Assembly: GCF_000003605.2 (NCBI RefSeq)
Contig: NW_003146281.1
Location: forward strand, 254,589-318,588
Length of the DNA: 64,000 bases
Source: Saccoglossus kowalevskii
Taxonomy: Eukaryota; Hemichordata; Enteropneusta; Harrimaniidae
Reading direction: 5' to 3'
The translations under genes and the position numbers were made by a program. Shown piece after piece: positions 1-11,226 of this stretch (position 1 is the first letter of the stretch; every line of letters begins with the position of its first letter). The notes under the pieces were generated by a model that saw nothing but the letters and a program-made list of their open reading frames with translations, made no database searches and was not told the origin of the DNA.

Positions 1-1216
1 TAATCACTTGTACTCGAGCAAATCACAGTTCTCTTTAGAGAGACTGTCACAAAACTTATCTTCAGTAAAAATAGCAGTAAAATGTTCATTTGGGAATTTG
101 ATCACAAACATTTCTTCTTGCCTGTACCAAATATCCCATTTGAGGATATAAGAACAGAAAGACAATTAACAACGACTTTTAGTTACGTTTATTTTACGTT
201 TATTTGTTTATTTCACTAGAATGAGCATTTTTACAGAACTATTAAACAAAATACAATGGTAGTTATTTTGATGTGGACCAAATAGTCATTCTGGACTAGT
301 CCGGTCCATGGCACAGACTGCCAAGTACAAAATGACAAAGTACTAGTAAAGGAAAGGAAAATTACTATTTACATAACGAAAAGTAATCTATAGGATTTAA
401 ATTTAAACATGACGAAAATATTATGTGTAATAATAATATAAATGAACTACTGGTACAACGAATTTATATGCAGAAGAAAAGAAAAAAATGCAGAGAAGTG
501 GGAAGTAATCGAGGAATTTAACACATATGTAAAAGACAACTTTGTTTGCAAAACTAAATGATGGAAATTTGGGATTATATTACGTCATTGAGTCGGTCAT
601 TTTATTGCCAATATTCAACGTTTATAGCATGTTCGACTTAGCGTGAACTCTGTATGTACAAAATCGATTCCCATGCTAGTATTTTCCCACGCCTGTATTT
701 TTTTTTTTAATTCATACGCAACCAAAGCTCCGTGAAAAAATACAATACGAAATACCTTAAACACTATATGATGCAGTATGTTTGAGTACTAACTGCGCAT
801 GCGTGGAACTGTAAATCAATTAAATCTCTAATGATGCGAGTAACGAGGGTGGGAGAATCAGAATTTGATAATTCAATTTTAATATCATCATTAGTGAGGC
901 GTGTGCAAATATTGTGTTAGAGGATACATCGCAGTGGCCACAAGACAAAAGAACAGTCCGTGAGCGCTCAGTATGTCGTTTGAATCATGTTAAATATGGC
1001 TGCTTGTTTCGAGATATCTGACGTATTTTAAATCAGATTAGAATACTCTAGACAATGGTTATATGAGAGATACTTATTAGGAATGTATGTCACTGCATGA
1101 ATAAAACTGACCCTCACTTTGCCACAATTCACAGCGTCAATATGCGTTCATAGCGTTTTTTTCCATATTTTTCAACGCTTTTGGTCGGACCAAATAAAGG
1201 AAGCACATGGTGATAT

Positions 1217-1254
1217 GTCATGTGACATATATGACGTATATTTATGTCATGTGA
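1217..1254. promoter_or_regulatory. Duplicated M-box-like sites
   Basis: GTCATGTGAC occurs at 1217-1226 and again at 1245-1254, 28 bp apart, inside a short direct duplication that also repeats GACGTATATTTATG. TCATGTGA is the core of the M-box bound by MiT/TFE bHLH-Zip factors, and GACGTA is CRE-like. They lie about 210 bp upstream of the RecQ-like start codon. Function is inferred from motif and position only. Confidence 0.3.
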
Positions 1255-1407
1255 CGTATATTTATGATAATAGCGCGCACAATCCCATCTTCGCTAGCCA
1301 AGCTCTAAGTTTATTCGGCAAAGCCGCTAAACCGACCTCGACAGAACGACCATCAAATATGCGTATTCTAACAGCGCCCCCAGTAGTAAGTTGCGGCTAA
1401 TCATTGT

Positions 1408-1412
1408 CCAAT
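1408..1412 (+). promoter_or_regulatory. CCAAT box upstream of RecQ-like exon
   Basis: GTCCAATCAG gives a forward CCAAT box about 50 bp before the ATG at 1460. It is a typical NF-Y-type element in a TATA-less promoter; no TATA box is evident. The short distance leaves little 5' UTR. Confidence 0.35.
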
Positions 1413-1459
1413 CAGTTTGCGTGTTACAAATCCCTCTTTGGTATTTCATTTTAAACAAA

Positions 1460-1630
1460 ATGGCGGCGCCCATGAATCGTGTTATTTGTGATGATAAAAT
1501 TGCGAAAGTTTTCGGTGTTGGTGCCTTCAAGCCTCATCAGGTACAGGCAATCGACGCAGTTTTGTGTGGGAACTTGAAGGATGTCTTCATAGCGACAAAA
1601 ACAGGAAGTGGAATTTTGTTTTATAATTTG
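1460..1630 (+). pseudogene. RecQ-like DNA helicase, first exon only (probably a relic)
   Basis: The exon starts at an ATG in good context (AAAATGGCGG) and ends in phase 0 at a consensus donor TTG|GTACGT. It encodes 57 residues. The Q-motif-like FKPHQVQAI (about residues 23-31) is followed by KDVFIATKTGSG (about 40-51), which is motif 0 and the start of Walker A in RecQ/Bloom-type superfamily 2 helicases. The family normally continues TGSGKS; here the sequence runs TGSGILFYN, so the catalytic lysine and the serine/threonine are missing. An upstream CCAAT box suits a real promoter. No exon with DEAH or later helicase motifs was found in the following 5 kb, so it is probably a truncated copy of a dispersed RecQ-like family. 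A functional gene with distant exons is possible but unlikely given the damaged ATP-binding motif. Confidence 0.5.
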
Positions 1631-1752
1631 GTACGTCCAAGATTATTTATCTATCTATTTATTTACTTACTTATTGACTCTTACACAATATTACTAAATA
1701 ATACAAAATCTCAAAAATACTAACTAATATAAAATTACTAAATTGACAGCAG

Positions 1753-1840
1753 GCATTAAGATGTCAAGTAAGATCCTGATTGGGCTGATTGGGCGCCTTG
1801 TTTCGAGGCGAGCCCAATCAGATCTCACTGCTTAAGATGC
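1753..1840. repeat. Imperfect long palindrome (hairpin, MITE-like)
   Basis: Arms of about 35 bases pair imperfectly. The best stem is TGATTGGGC against GCCCAATCA, flanked by related GCAT..TAAG and CTTAAG..ATGC ends, with GCC/GGC pairing in the loop. TGATTGGGC is also locally duplicated. It lies in the presumed first intron of the RecQ-like exon. A foldback element or MITE remnant is the simplest reading; no clear target duplication was seen. Confidence 0.35.
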
Positions 1841-4800
1841 GCAATTAGCCTATGCGATCCCGCACGGTATCGTGTAGAGGCCTATAGGTCGAAGACACGG
1901 AACTGTGCGATTCGGACGATGGCACAATCCTTGGAAATTTATTTGTTTACATGGCACAGTTTAAAATTATAGCATTCTACGCTACAAGTGTAATAATGTG
2001 GTATCACAGAGATCTTGTGCGCTCATTTGGATTAAAAAAAAACGCTCATGACACTTTTCAGAAGTAATATATTGTATATGATCAATTTCGGTGAAAATGT
2101 GTTCCTTAATCGTGGCGGTCATGGCTATAGCCACCTTTCTTACGATAACAATTCAGTCCGAGTCATAAATTAACGATATTTAAGTAGCCTCGGTGTATTA
2201 GTTTCTATGTGTGAACAAGGAGAGTAACCTGCCCTCCTTCTGTGAGCAGCGAATAAGCTGAAGCAGTCTGATGTAGATCGAATCGGTGGCTACAAATTCA
2301 CAGTTGCCCAATACCCGTGAGAATTATTACAGAAAAAGGGAGAAGTTTGGATTGTTTAATCATACCTAATTCAAAACAAATTGTATATATTGCATCGAAC
2401 TCTTTAATTATCATCCCAACAATGTGTGAACATGTTTATTATTATTAGCTGACTTTTAAGACACAATTCTCGACAAGTATGTGCCAAGTGCCCTTCGTGT
2501 TTTGCTACGAGCCACAATACAACACAATAGTATGTATGTTTCTTGTTAAGTCTCATTGTGTCCAACAAAAGAATTGAGCGAGCAATCCGCGGCGTGCCAC
2601 TGTCCCTTTTATGTACGCCTTATTCTCAATTCACGTTAATTCGTGCCGTATTTACCCACAAACAGATTTTCTCACAAATTGGGACAAAGGACAGTACACG
2701 TTTTTTAGTGAACAAAAGCAAACACGACTTTTGCTAGTATTAAGTTTTTCTTTGAGCATGGCACGAGTATTAGGTGATAGTAGCGTTTTGTCAATGCAAA
2801 GTAGGGGGCCTGTTCCCAGGCATCCTTCGATATTATTTAGATATATAGATGTAGCATACTGGATCTGTTTTCGGTTAAGTAACTAAGCCTCTTGAAAGGT
2901 TCCTCCGAAGTCTGCTCAGATTATTATGTCCAACTATCACTGATATTATTAATCAGATTGAATGTCTATTCCACTCTTGAACTTGAAGGTCGACGAACAA
3001 TAAAGAAAAAGACTCGATAAACACTCATAATGTATTTAATAGAAATATGTGACAAAATAATATATAGAGGATATCTGACGTCAGATCTAACATTAGAGTG
3101 ACGTAGTGTTTGATAACGAATAGTTAAAAATTACGTCACGAGATTAATAAATCTGACATCATAGGTTACGAATATTCCTCGTTATCAGATATAGTCTTTT
3201 CACTAATATTTCGTTCAAGACTTCTCTGCACAATCACTTTTGAATATTGGGTACATTACTACTTGAGTACCAATTTTCCCGCGTTTTCAGCCATTTTATC
3301 GACTACGATTACAAAAATATTCTTGAGCCGGCAAGTGTATACATTTCCAACATTTTAACTGAATTTTAAGGAGTTTTCTTAGCGATGTGTATGGCGTTAC
3401 GTCACACTGGAATTACGTGCTAGGACCAGCCATATTGTCAATAAAGGGTACGAGGTGTTAACTATTACATGGCTATATCACATGAAAATTTGCATGATAC
3501 CCGAGATAAATGTGTATTCTAATTACATATTTTAATCAATGTTGTATATATGAGTGTGTTCTAAACCAGCCTTCTGGTTTGGATTTCCGAGTGACGTCAT
3601 AATTCTTATCGGATCGCTCCCTGTGAAATGTCGCCACCCAGTGTTAACATATGTAATTTCGACTGGTCTGAGAAGCGGCTACAGTTCCAGTTCCTGTTTA
3701 AGTTATGTTCTGTTTAACACGCTTTGGTGCCGAATGACTATTGTATACATAATTTTGTTCATATGTGAACGTGGTCGCATGACTGGACATACTAATCCCA
3801 TATTATTTTGTATTTATATATTTTTTACGAATGCACTGGTTATTTTTCTTCAAAAAAGGATGTATGTAAGTTTCTCGACGCCATATTTTCAACGGGAAAT
3901 GCAATCGTACTATAATAGTACACCACTGTGTTCGCGGTGTGGGTTGATGTGACGTAGTGCTCTTGTAACATACATTGTCTGTTTACATAAAATTAGATGG
4001 CGCGATGAAAGTAACGCTTTAAAAGCATGTGTGTGTTCGAAAAAATGAAGAAACAAGTCATCCAGCATTTGAAATAAATACACCATGTTATGGAAAAAAA
4101 TATTCAATACTGTTTAAATATTAACAACTTTATGTGTGTACTATAAATCCGAAGTCAATGGCGATTCTTTCATCAATCCTAGGCTAAATATTTGGCTGCC
4201 AAAGTAATCGATTTATCTCGTAATAAATGCGTGCTTACACAGTTTTGAGTAGAGGGGCCCTTTTAATGTATATGTATACTGTCACGTTCGAGAATGTAAT
4301 TTATTTTAATTTCTTTCACATACTACTGAGATATATTTATAGCCCACTAAACAGAACAAACAACCTGCTCCTCTAGCATTGAAGGTTCATTGTGCTGTTT
4401 AACCAGACTTGTATGAAAATGATCATTGCAGACCGAGTAGGTGTGACACATATATGGGACGAACTGACGGTTATACTGTGCGAAAACTAGGCTAGTAAAA
4501 TACAAGACTGTCGTAAAAACGGATGGGGTGTGTGGGATGATTCGACGCTCATACTCGCTTCCTTTTTGAATTGCCACGGGTATAATAACCGGTAACACTG
4601 GGCGGTATAGCCTCGTTGCCACCACCACACGTGAGACACATAGCCGAGCGTGTAGATATCCACCACACGCCGTTCTACCCTCTGTCTAGCTCCCCTGCAG
4701 TGAGTGGGAAACACTTCTTATAAAGAATTGTCAGACAAAAGAATCTCTACAATGGATCTTATGAAAACTAACAAACGCTGGGAAGGCATTCCAGATATGT

Positions 4801-5857
4801 TCGTTGTGATCACAAAATTCGGTTATATCACGGAGAGTAACGCGTGTTGTAAGTCCTGCAGCATACAGTTCCGAGGCATGAGAACTTACGAGATCGGTGG
4901 TACCGTGGCAGTAATACGAATACGTCGCATGCCGTGCCAATGCTAAGTTAACCTAAAGACGTGTGAGCAAGGGCCAAACGCTTCCAAATTACTCAATAAA
5001 TACATTTTTATCACAATTGAAAAAATGATGAACTCTCACGGAAACACAGTTATCAGATACAATCAGTGCGCGATCAATGAAAAAATAATAATAATTTTTT
5101 CGTGTTGCTATGATGTTTTATTGTTTCTCTGATATGCGAATTTTGTATTTTTCCATCTAAGAACGAAATACACGCGTTAGAGGGCGACATACACAATATG
5201 GAAAGTAGACCGTGTCAACGCGATCATGTTGTCGACATCGATGACTGAGAGGCGTCGGATTTCCGACTAACTCTTGGCATAGTCACAACGTGTCTATTCC
5301 TGTCTCGTTTTCACGTCACATCCTGAAAACAACGTTGTTTGTGTATGAAACAGACGGAGTTTGAAAACGGCAAAATATTAGTTGGTGAATTTGATAAAAT
5401 TTTAACGAGAACAAATATTGAATTAAAAATGATTACAGATATGTTGAGAATAAAGTTCAGAATAAAAAAAATAGATCGCAAAAGCGCATTATTATCATCA
5501 GGATTGAACGAGAACCGACTACTTTAAGTCACATGTCATAATACACCAAAATAGTATGTATTAATAACATTTGTTGTTATCACATGAGACGTGTGGTAGT
5601 TTGTCGTAAGTGGTTTAATGAATACTGAATTTTGAGTATATTTAGAGGGAAACACAAAGTTAACGTTTCCGTCATCTTTAAATTCGATAATATACCGTAA
5701 CATTGAGGAAATGGTTAGTTGACTTCAACGTCGGGTATTCCGGTGAAATTGAAAAAAAAATCTTTTTAATTGGCGTTTGTGAAGTATTTCACGGGTTTTT
5801 TGTTGTTGTTTTTTCACTCTATAGCTCCTGTCATTGTATGAGAGGTGTGTCGATCTC
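1841..5857. other. Gene-poor stretch
   Basis: I see no confident exon. A 64-codon open frame with an internal ATG at 4752 and a following AATAAA, and a lysine-rich frame near 5345-5527, match nothing I know. No Pointed-domain exon of the downstream ERG gene could be found here on either strand. Confidence 0.4.
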
Positions 5858-6067
5858 ATTTGCATCGCCTAACCATGGCACGCGCCAACGTGTGCATTTC
5901 AGCATAAAATGGGCACTATCAACCATGCCAACTAATCGGCGTCGAGGTCCTCATTAGGGTCGTCATTTAAATTGACATAATTAGACGTTCCGTCTTGTGA
6001 TTGGTTGCTGGCGTCACCACACAATTGCGTTTACTCAATAAAAGGGTGCAAATGGCGCAGTCATATT
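5858..6067 (+). promoter_or_regulatory. Candidate internal promoter of ERG paralogue A
   Basis: Several core promoter elements fall at proper distances. A perfect octamer ATTTGCAT lies at 5858-5865, an inverted CCAAT box (ATTGG) at 6000-6004, and a CRE-like GGCGTCACC just after it. A TATA-like AATAAAAG lies at 6037-6044 and an initiator-like TCATATT at 6061-6067. Taking the A at 6063 as +1 puts the TATA-like box near -26 and the CCAAT box near -60. The first open exon with a consensus donor ends at 6439. Whether it drives the ERG gene or another transcript is inference. Confidence 0.45.
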
Positions 6068-6346
6068 ATAGTCAAGTAGCCTCCCTGAACACAACAACTG
6101 CCTTCTACATGCTCGCATTACCCTGTATCTATTTAGTTCAATAGAAACTTCGAACGCGGGTCGACATTTTTGTTGTTGAAAAAACAGTCGTCGTTAACGA
6201 AAATATTTGCGGAAAATATCGAAGTCGGTGTACATCGACTGTATTTGGAGCTGATATCGCCTCTGGTGGTGATTTCGGAAAAATTGTCTGATTTGGGTGT
6301 CGTCCTCCTGCCGAGTTTCAACTTTACCGCCATAATTGAGGAGTTG

Positions 6347-6439
6347 ATGCAAGAAACTAAGCCATACGTGCCGCATTTGGAGTGTCCCTGTGTTAACAGC
6401 CCCCCGTCGTACGACAGAAGCATGTTTCTCACAGCTACA
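6347..6439 (+). CDS. Possible alternative first exon of ERG paralogue A
   Basis: The frame stays open from 6137 to the donor ACAG|GTAGGT at 6440, and its first ATG is at 6347 in a weak context (T at -3); a second in-frame ATG lies near 6418. Starting at 6347 it encodes 31 residues ending in PPSYDRSMFLTAT plus one base. This phase-1 end matches the phase-1 start of the exon at 10583, so direct splicing reads on as GYSPPL. Third positions are more GC-rich than the surrounding DNA, which supports coding. The product would be a short ERG lacking the Pointed domain. No homology to known ERG N-termini is evident, and an unrelated transcript or chance open frame is possible. Confidence 0.33.
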
Positions 6440-8662
6440 GGTAGGTGAAATTTTGTTATCGTCTGCGTCTGATTTGGCGGCATGATTTCATCCGTTGCTT
6501 CATAAACTACGGTTTCTATTTATCTCATATATATCAACGCATCGAGTTAAAATCTGTTCTCAGTATGTTTAAAACATTCATAGTTTTTCGTTATCGTCTG
6601 CGATGTTGTGCCGCCACAATTTACTGTATTCATTTTGCCTCATAATTATCAAGTTCCAATCTAAAAATGACATCGAATTAATTTTAAATTTTCATAGCTA
6701 CGATGAATTATGATTTCCCTTTCTTCTAAACCATATTTTAGTTGTGTGTTTCTCGAGGGGAGAACCACAGGGAGCCCGAGTAAGGATACCTTTCAGTAAA
6801 AAATTGGCCAGAATGAAAGCACACGGTTTGTTGGCACACAGCGGCTTCCGCGGAACCATTATTATTAAGAAAAATCGCTTTGAAATGTGACTTCCGCCAA
6901 CATTGCGAGCGACACAAGTCACTGATCACCCTCAGCAGAGACGAATACGCCCGAAGGCCAGTACCGCTGATAAGAACACGTGGGACAGATGAGGGGTTCG
7001 TAGTTACCATGACAATTTAAAAATGTCAAAAAAAATTAGAACTTGAAGAAGACGGCGTTTAAAAAACACCACCAGCATCAATGTTCAGCATCAATGTTAC
7101 CCCAGTGCCGATAACAGTCAAAACATCGGAAATTAGAAATACATACGATCAGTGTTTACTAGTATTTGCCATTTTTCCCAAAATGTTAGAATATACTCAT
7201 AGAAAACACACTTTCAAATATAATTTTTTTCACGCAAATGAGTTTTTGTTTGAGTTGTGAGAAGCTAAGCGTTTATTTGTATAGGTAAAAATTGATTTTA
7301 AGTAATCTGCGCTTGTCAATGTGTGCCTAGCACCCAAGCTCAGAATACAACAGTCGGTATCCAGATTTCGGCTTTTGAAACTTGTCGCCGAAAACACAAT
7401 ATTGAATATTTTGAATCAGATACCGTGATGGGCAATTGAAACATTGGAAACAGAGACCCAAACTATGTTTTAATTACGAGTTATTGTTTTCACATTATCA
7501 GTCTTTTGTTTGTATTTGTTTATCACTGAACTTAACCGCACTTAAAATATGTAGACATGGGCGTGACAAATAAATTATCACTTTCGTAAAGAGTCGAAAA
7601 ACAAAGACAAAGCTAAATAAATAAAGGCTAACGACACGACAATCAGATCCCTTTCTCCTTCAAGACAGAAACGAAACTTTCTGCACACTGAAATCAATTG
7701 ACTGATGTAATGTGGTTGTAGTAGTTTTGAAAGCCTGTGGCCCAAAATTACGATGTGATTCAGAAGAAGAAAAAACAGCGAATCGCTCAGCATTGCTGAC
7801 AATTGCCATAATTGATCTGCCGGAACTCTGTTTTTGTCGAAATAGACACCAGGATACTATTCTTTATTTTGTTTGTTTGTTTGTTTTATACTAAACACAG
7901 ACAATGTTCAAACCGTGATCATGTCGTGATTTGCTTTTTCATACAATGTGAAAAAAGACAAAGAGCAAAAAGAACTGAAGACAGAATAGACGAGTTATTG
8001 CCTCAAAATTGTATACTGTTAGATTTAGTTTGTTTCATGTGGTCTTCAGTTTGTTGCCACCATAAATACCTAATATATAAAAACATTTTATTGCAAACTA
8101 AAAACGCTTGGCGTCTGTCGAACGGAAATATCGCTACCTGATAAACTTATATAACCATAAATAATGTTCGAATTCTGCTTTTAAACAAAAACTCGGACTC
8201 TATATTCGAGAAAACATCGGCACCATTGTTAACTAGAGTATGCGCAATGTCAGTCAGCAATCTTTTTTTAAATATTGAAAAGAACTACAGTAGAAACTGT
8301 TGGGAGGATGCTTTACAATATACTATAATATTATATTATATTTATGGGTTTCCGTTAAATGAAGTCAAATGTCAGGACTGAGCAGACGCTGATGCAGTAA
8401 TTACGTGAATAATAATACATGTAATAATACATCGTTCTACGATCGTATCGCGTACTAGTATCACCTGGCGCAGATCGCTACTTCTCCATCACGATATCGC
8501 CCAGGTTCCTTTCCACAGTTTACTGAATACTAAATTTAAATACTCTTAATAATAATAATATTTTGTTTAATAATTTTAATCAATATACAGTAGTTCGTTT
8601 GCCACAACTGCCCGCTGAAATATACAAACCATTGCATCAACTTTTTGTTTTTTGCATTGCAG
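6440..8662 (+). other. Presumed intron of paralogue A
   Basis: AT-rich sequence without a recognisable exon or element. Frames on the two strands overlap each other and resemble nothing known. Confidence 0.35.
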
Positions 8663-8733
8663 AGTCTTCGTATAGCGGGTTCATGCGAGAAAGGAGCTGC
8701 GCGTGGATAACCCCCCAACACCTCCCCACAAAG
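8663..8733 (+). CDS. Candidate linker exon of ERG paralogue A, phase problem
   Basis: A pyrimidine-rich tract and GCAG acceptor precede this 71-base segment, and a perfect donor AAG|GTACGT follows it. Read from a phase-1 start it gives SSYSGFMRERSCAW, resembling PSYDSVRRGAW at the same place in vertebrate FLI1. That frame ends in phase 0, while the next exon (10583) needs phase 1. In the phase-1-end frame it reads DNPPTPPHK before G|YSPPL, but a stop lies at 8673-8675, so a second acceptor (TATAG, start at 8676) would be needed. A weak donor 4 bases downstream (GTTCTT at 8738) would also restore the phase. Exon identity is plausible; exact borders and frame are unsettled. Confidence 0.35.
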
Positions 8734-10582
8734 GTACGTTCTTTCATCATATATTTCAGTTCTATTTTGAAAGCTGAGCAAATCACGTTGTATTCCCTGT
8801 TTTGCAATGGAGAGCGAAGAATTATGGTACACTTGCTAGTCTGTCTGTAAAACGTATTTTTACTCTGGGTAACAACACGGTTGTTCACTCTGAATCGAGA
8901 CTGTCGCCATAGTACACGAATATAAAGAGTTTTCACGAAAGATTTCAAATGTATGCTTATTTGGGGAGGCAGGTAAACAGGAATTTTCTCTTCGAAACAT
9001 GATTCACCGCATTAATTCAAAGTGCACAGCACAATAGAGCTGAGACCGGGGAACGGAACCGACGAATTCAATGGACTTTTATTGTAACATAAATGTATTT
9101 AGAATATTCATTTTCAAACAAATGAGGAGAAAGGGTGTTAAAATTGACACGTTGAATTGGGTCGAGAATATATATAGACAGGCAAATGGGGAATCAAATC
9201 ACCGCACGTCCGTCCGCGTCTCTGTGAATTTGTTGAGCATAGGTTCCATTTACGCTCAGTCCGATTGGCCAAGTATTATAAAAACTATGCAAAACATAGC
9301 TTGAAATATAGAAATGTCTGAGTGCACGACTTTTATGGTAACTATGGAAACGTATGAGTATGAAATCTAACTTGTCTGAGATAATATTAATATTAGTCAA
9401 TAATTATCAGTCTGAATCATGTTTTAAACTAGTGGACATCCACATGTTTCAGTTGCAAATAATCACAAAGCAGTTACACCATTAATTTATTAGTATAAAT
9501 TTATATTTGTAATCGTTTGGAATATTATTTCAGCATAGTTTATATATGTGTATTCACGTGAATTATCTTTTTATCAGCATTAATACTCGGACTTCAGGCT
9601 CCGCTTGCAATCGTGTTTGTGCGTGTGTGTGTGAGTGAGTGAGTGTGTGTGTGTGTGTGTGTGTCCTGCGAGATACCCGGTCTGTGGGCAGTCCGATCTC
9701 CTTAGAGTAGCGAGTAAGTATACTACAGTAAGCATTTATAAAGACTAAAAACCTCCACAATAGCTACGAAACACAAGAGTCGATTTTCAAACCTTTTGCT
9801 TCAGTGGAAATCTGTGTGGTTCACAATGATTTCCCATCGGAGGGTTCTATTTATAATGTATCACACAATGTACTCGATGTCGCCCTGCATTGAGCTCATG
9901 AATCCACCACTCCCAGGCGTGCATCAAGATTCAATCTACGCAGCTCAGCACAAAATATATTTTATTGCTTTTTAATTTCATTTGCTCTTGTGCCCGACGT
10001 TTCATATTGAGTCTGTGTAAATGTTTTATAACGTTAATACTGCGTCGGATACGTCCAGGGAATTGATATACGTAGCTTACACAGTGTTCTATTGTCAAAA
10101 ATAAAGTAGCCTCTGTCTGTGAACAGTATTTTGTGTTTCCCCTCGATGCTTATCACACTTTTAGTGATGTATAATTGAATTTTAAGAAGTTTTTATAGTG
10201 ATAACCCTAGTTATAACATCATTAGTCGGGCTACATTATTGAGATTTTAGACTTAGATATCACATTTGGCTGAATCTCTCGCGATTTACGGTGCTACCAT
10301 GCGAATGGAAGTAATTTTGAAACGAAAACTAAACATCTGCGGTCCACTTTATCATTGCATTTATACACCCAAATAAAAGAATACAGACTAAATGCATAAA
10401 GTGCGTTTGTGGCATTCGCTGTGTCGTTGGTTTTTAATTTCATTTAGGATAATATAATTTTACAGAAAAGTTAAAAATCGTTGCCTAATTTTATAAACAA
10501 AATACATTTACATAAAATGAAGCCTTCGCGGAACATGTGTTGAACGTAAAATATTATCTTTTTGTTTTTATTTTTATTTTAG
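8734..10582 (+). other. Intron of paralogue A
   Basis: No coding content recognised. It contains a GT-rich microsatellite at 9619-9664 and ends in the T-rich tract TTTTTATTTTAG, a good splice acceptor. Confidence 0.55.
9619..9664 (+). repeat. (GT)n microsatellite
   Basis: An interrupted GT dinucleotide run with GAGTGAGT units in the middle. On the opposite strand it reads as histidine/threonine-rich frames, which have no other support. Confidence 0.9.
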
Positions 10583-10648
10583 GTTACTCTCCCCCGCTTC
10601 CCGCCATGCCGAAACCCGCCGTGGACACGCATGCGCACATGCGACCAG
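10583..10648 (+). CDS. ERG: ERG/FLI-type ETS factor, linker exon
   Basis: This 66-base exon has a T-rich acceptor TTTTAG and donor CAG|GTAAGC. It starts and ends in phase 1 and encodes YSPPLPAMPKPAVDTHAHMR plus P, with split codons at both ends. It corresponds to the FLI1 segment SPPLGGAQ..QRPQP just before DPYQ, and to the 69-base exon of paralogue B at 58220-58288, which shares the pattern GY..P..PKP....H.H.RP. This is the flexible region between the Pointed and ETS domains of a nuclear DNA-binding factor. The length matches the short exon class seen in vertebrates. Confidence 0.85.
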
Positions 10649-11170
10649 GTAAGCCGAAAACAATAATATTTCGTCTATTGATTTTTATTTAAAAATAACC
10701 TTGCTTGACGTTTTTTGTTGCAAATTGAAGGATGAATTACACTGGAAATTTCTTCCAGTGTTGAAAATAATTTAGTAGAATAATCGTGTCTGGTTTAATC
10801 ACTCGCCTCACTGCATACACTGGATTTGGTGGATTTTGGAAACCTATATGCTACCCATAATGGACGCGTTTCAATGGGAAAGAAAACTTATTGTATGCGT
10901 GGATGGCTTGATGGTACACGATTAGTCACGGCGGCCGGCGAGCTATATTGTTTTGGCACTACCACGTGATAGGTCACGTGAACGCCCAGTGTTACTGTTC
11001 TTGGAAATTACTCCCAAAGCGTGAATTTTCAAATGTAAAATATCTTACGTCGAATTTGATTTAATAAAAAGATTATTTAACATCTTCTCGCATAAATTAT
11101 CCTGACTGTATTGATATCATGTTTCCTGTCATGTACGATTTTAAGGTAATTTATCGATTTGTTTGTTTGT

Positions 11171-11178
11171 AGTTGTAG
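11171..11178 (+). promoter_or_regulatory. Tandem splice acceptor, 6 bases apart
   Basis: GTTTGTTTGTAGTTGTAG holds two AG acceptors, ending at 11172 and 11178. Using the second makes a 48-base exon beginning G|AT = Asp, exactly as in paralogue B and vertebrate FLI1/ERG. Using the first adds two valines before the Asp without changing frame. Alternative use is predicted from sequence only. Confidence 0.5.
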
Positions 11179-11226
11179 ATCCTTACCAACTCTTCGGAGC
11201 AGCCAGTAGCCGCCTTGCAAACACAG
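11179..11226 (+). CDS. ERG: ERG/FLI-type ETS factor, DPYQ exon
   Basis: With the split first codon this exon encodes DPYQLFGAASSRLANTG, matching DPYQILGPTSSRLANPG, the segment directly before the ETS domain in ERG and FLI1. Acceptor TTGTAG and donor CAG|GTAAGA are good, and both ends are phase 1. I chose 11179 over 11173 because it reproduces the 48-base length and Asp codon of paralogue B. At the DNA level the exon differs from the B copy at many third positions, unlike the ETS exon. Confidence 0.92.

Larger units (their letters stand above)
1..1459. other. Intergenic, AT-rich, no gene seen
   Basis: No open frame here resembles a protein I know, and none has convincing splice context. The last 250 bases look like a promoter for the exon at 1460: two TCATGTGA sites and a CCAAT box are described separately. 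The rest is low-complexity AT-rich sequence. Confidence 0.5.

Noticed and set aside
4704-4946. Open frame starting MDLMKTNKRWEG at 4752 with AATAAA downstream
   Set aside because: No recognisable homology or splice signals, and an overlapping frame on the opposite strand is similarly open.
1-6000. Pointed-domain exon of paralogue A
   Set aside because: Searched both strands by eye for the W..D.V..WL.W signature and found none; the same holds for 61224-64000 on the minus strand for paralogue B.
6137-6346. N-terminal extension of the candidate first exon, with ISPLVV..LSDLGV and LTATG recalling RecQ motifs Ia and III
   Set aside because: No ATG in the extension, spacing between the motifs is wrong and no DEAH motif lies between them, so a link to the RecQ exon at 1460 is not supported.
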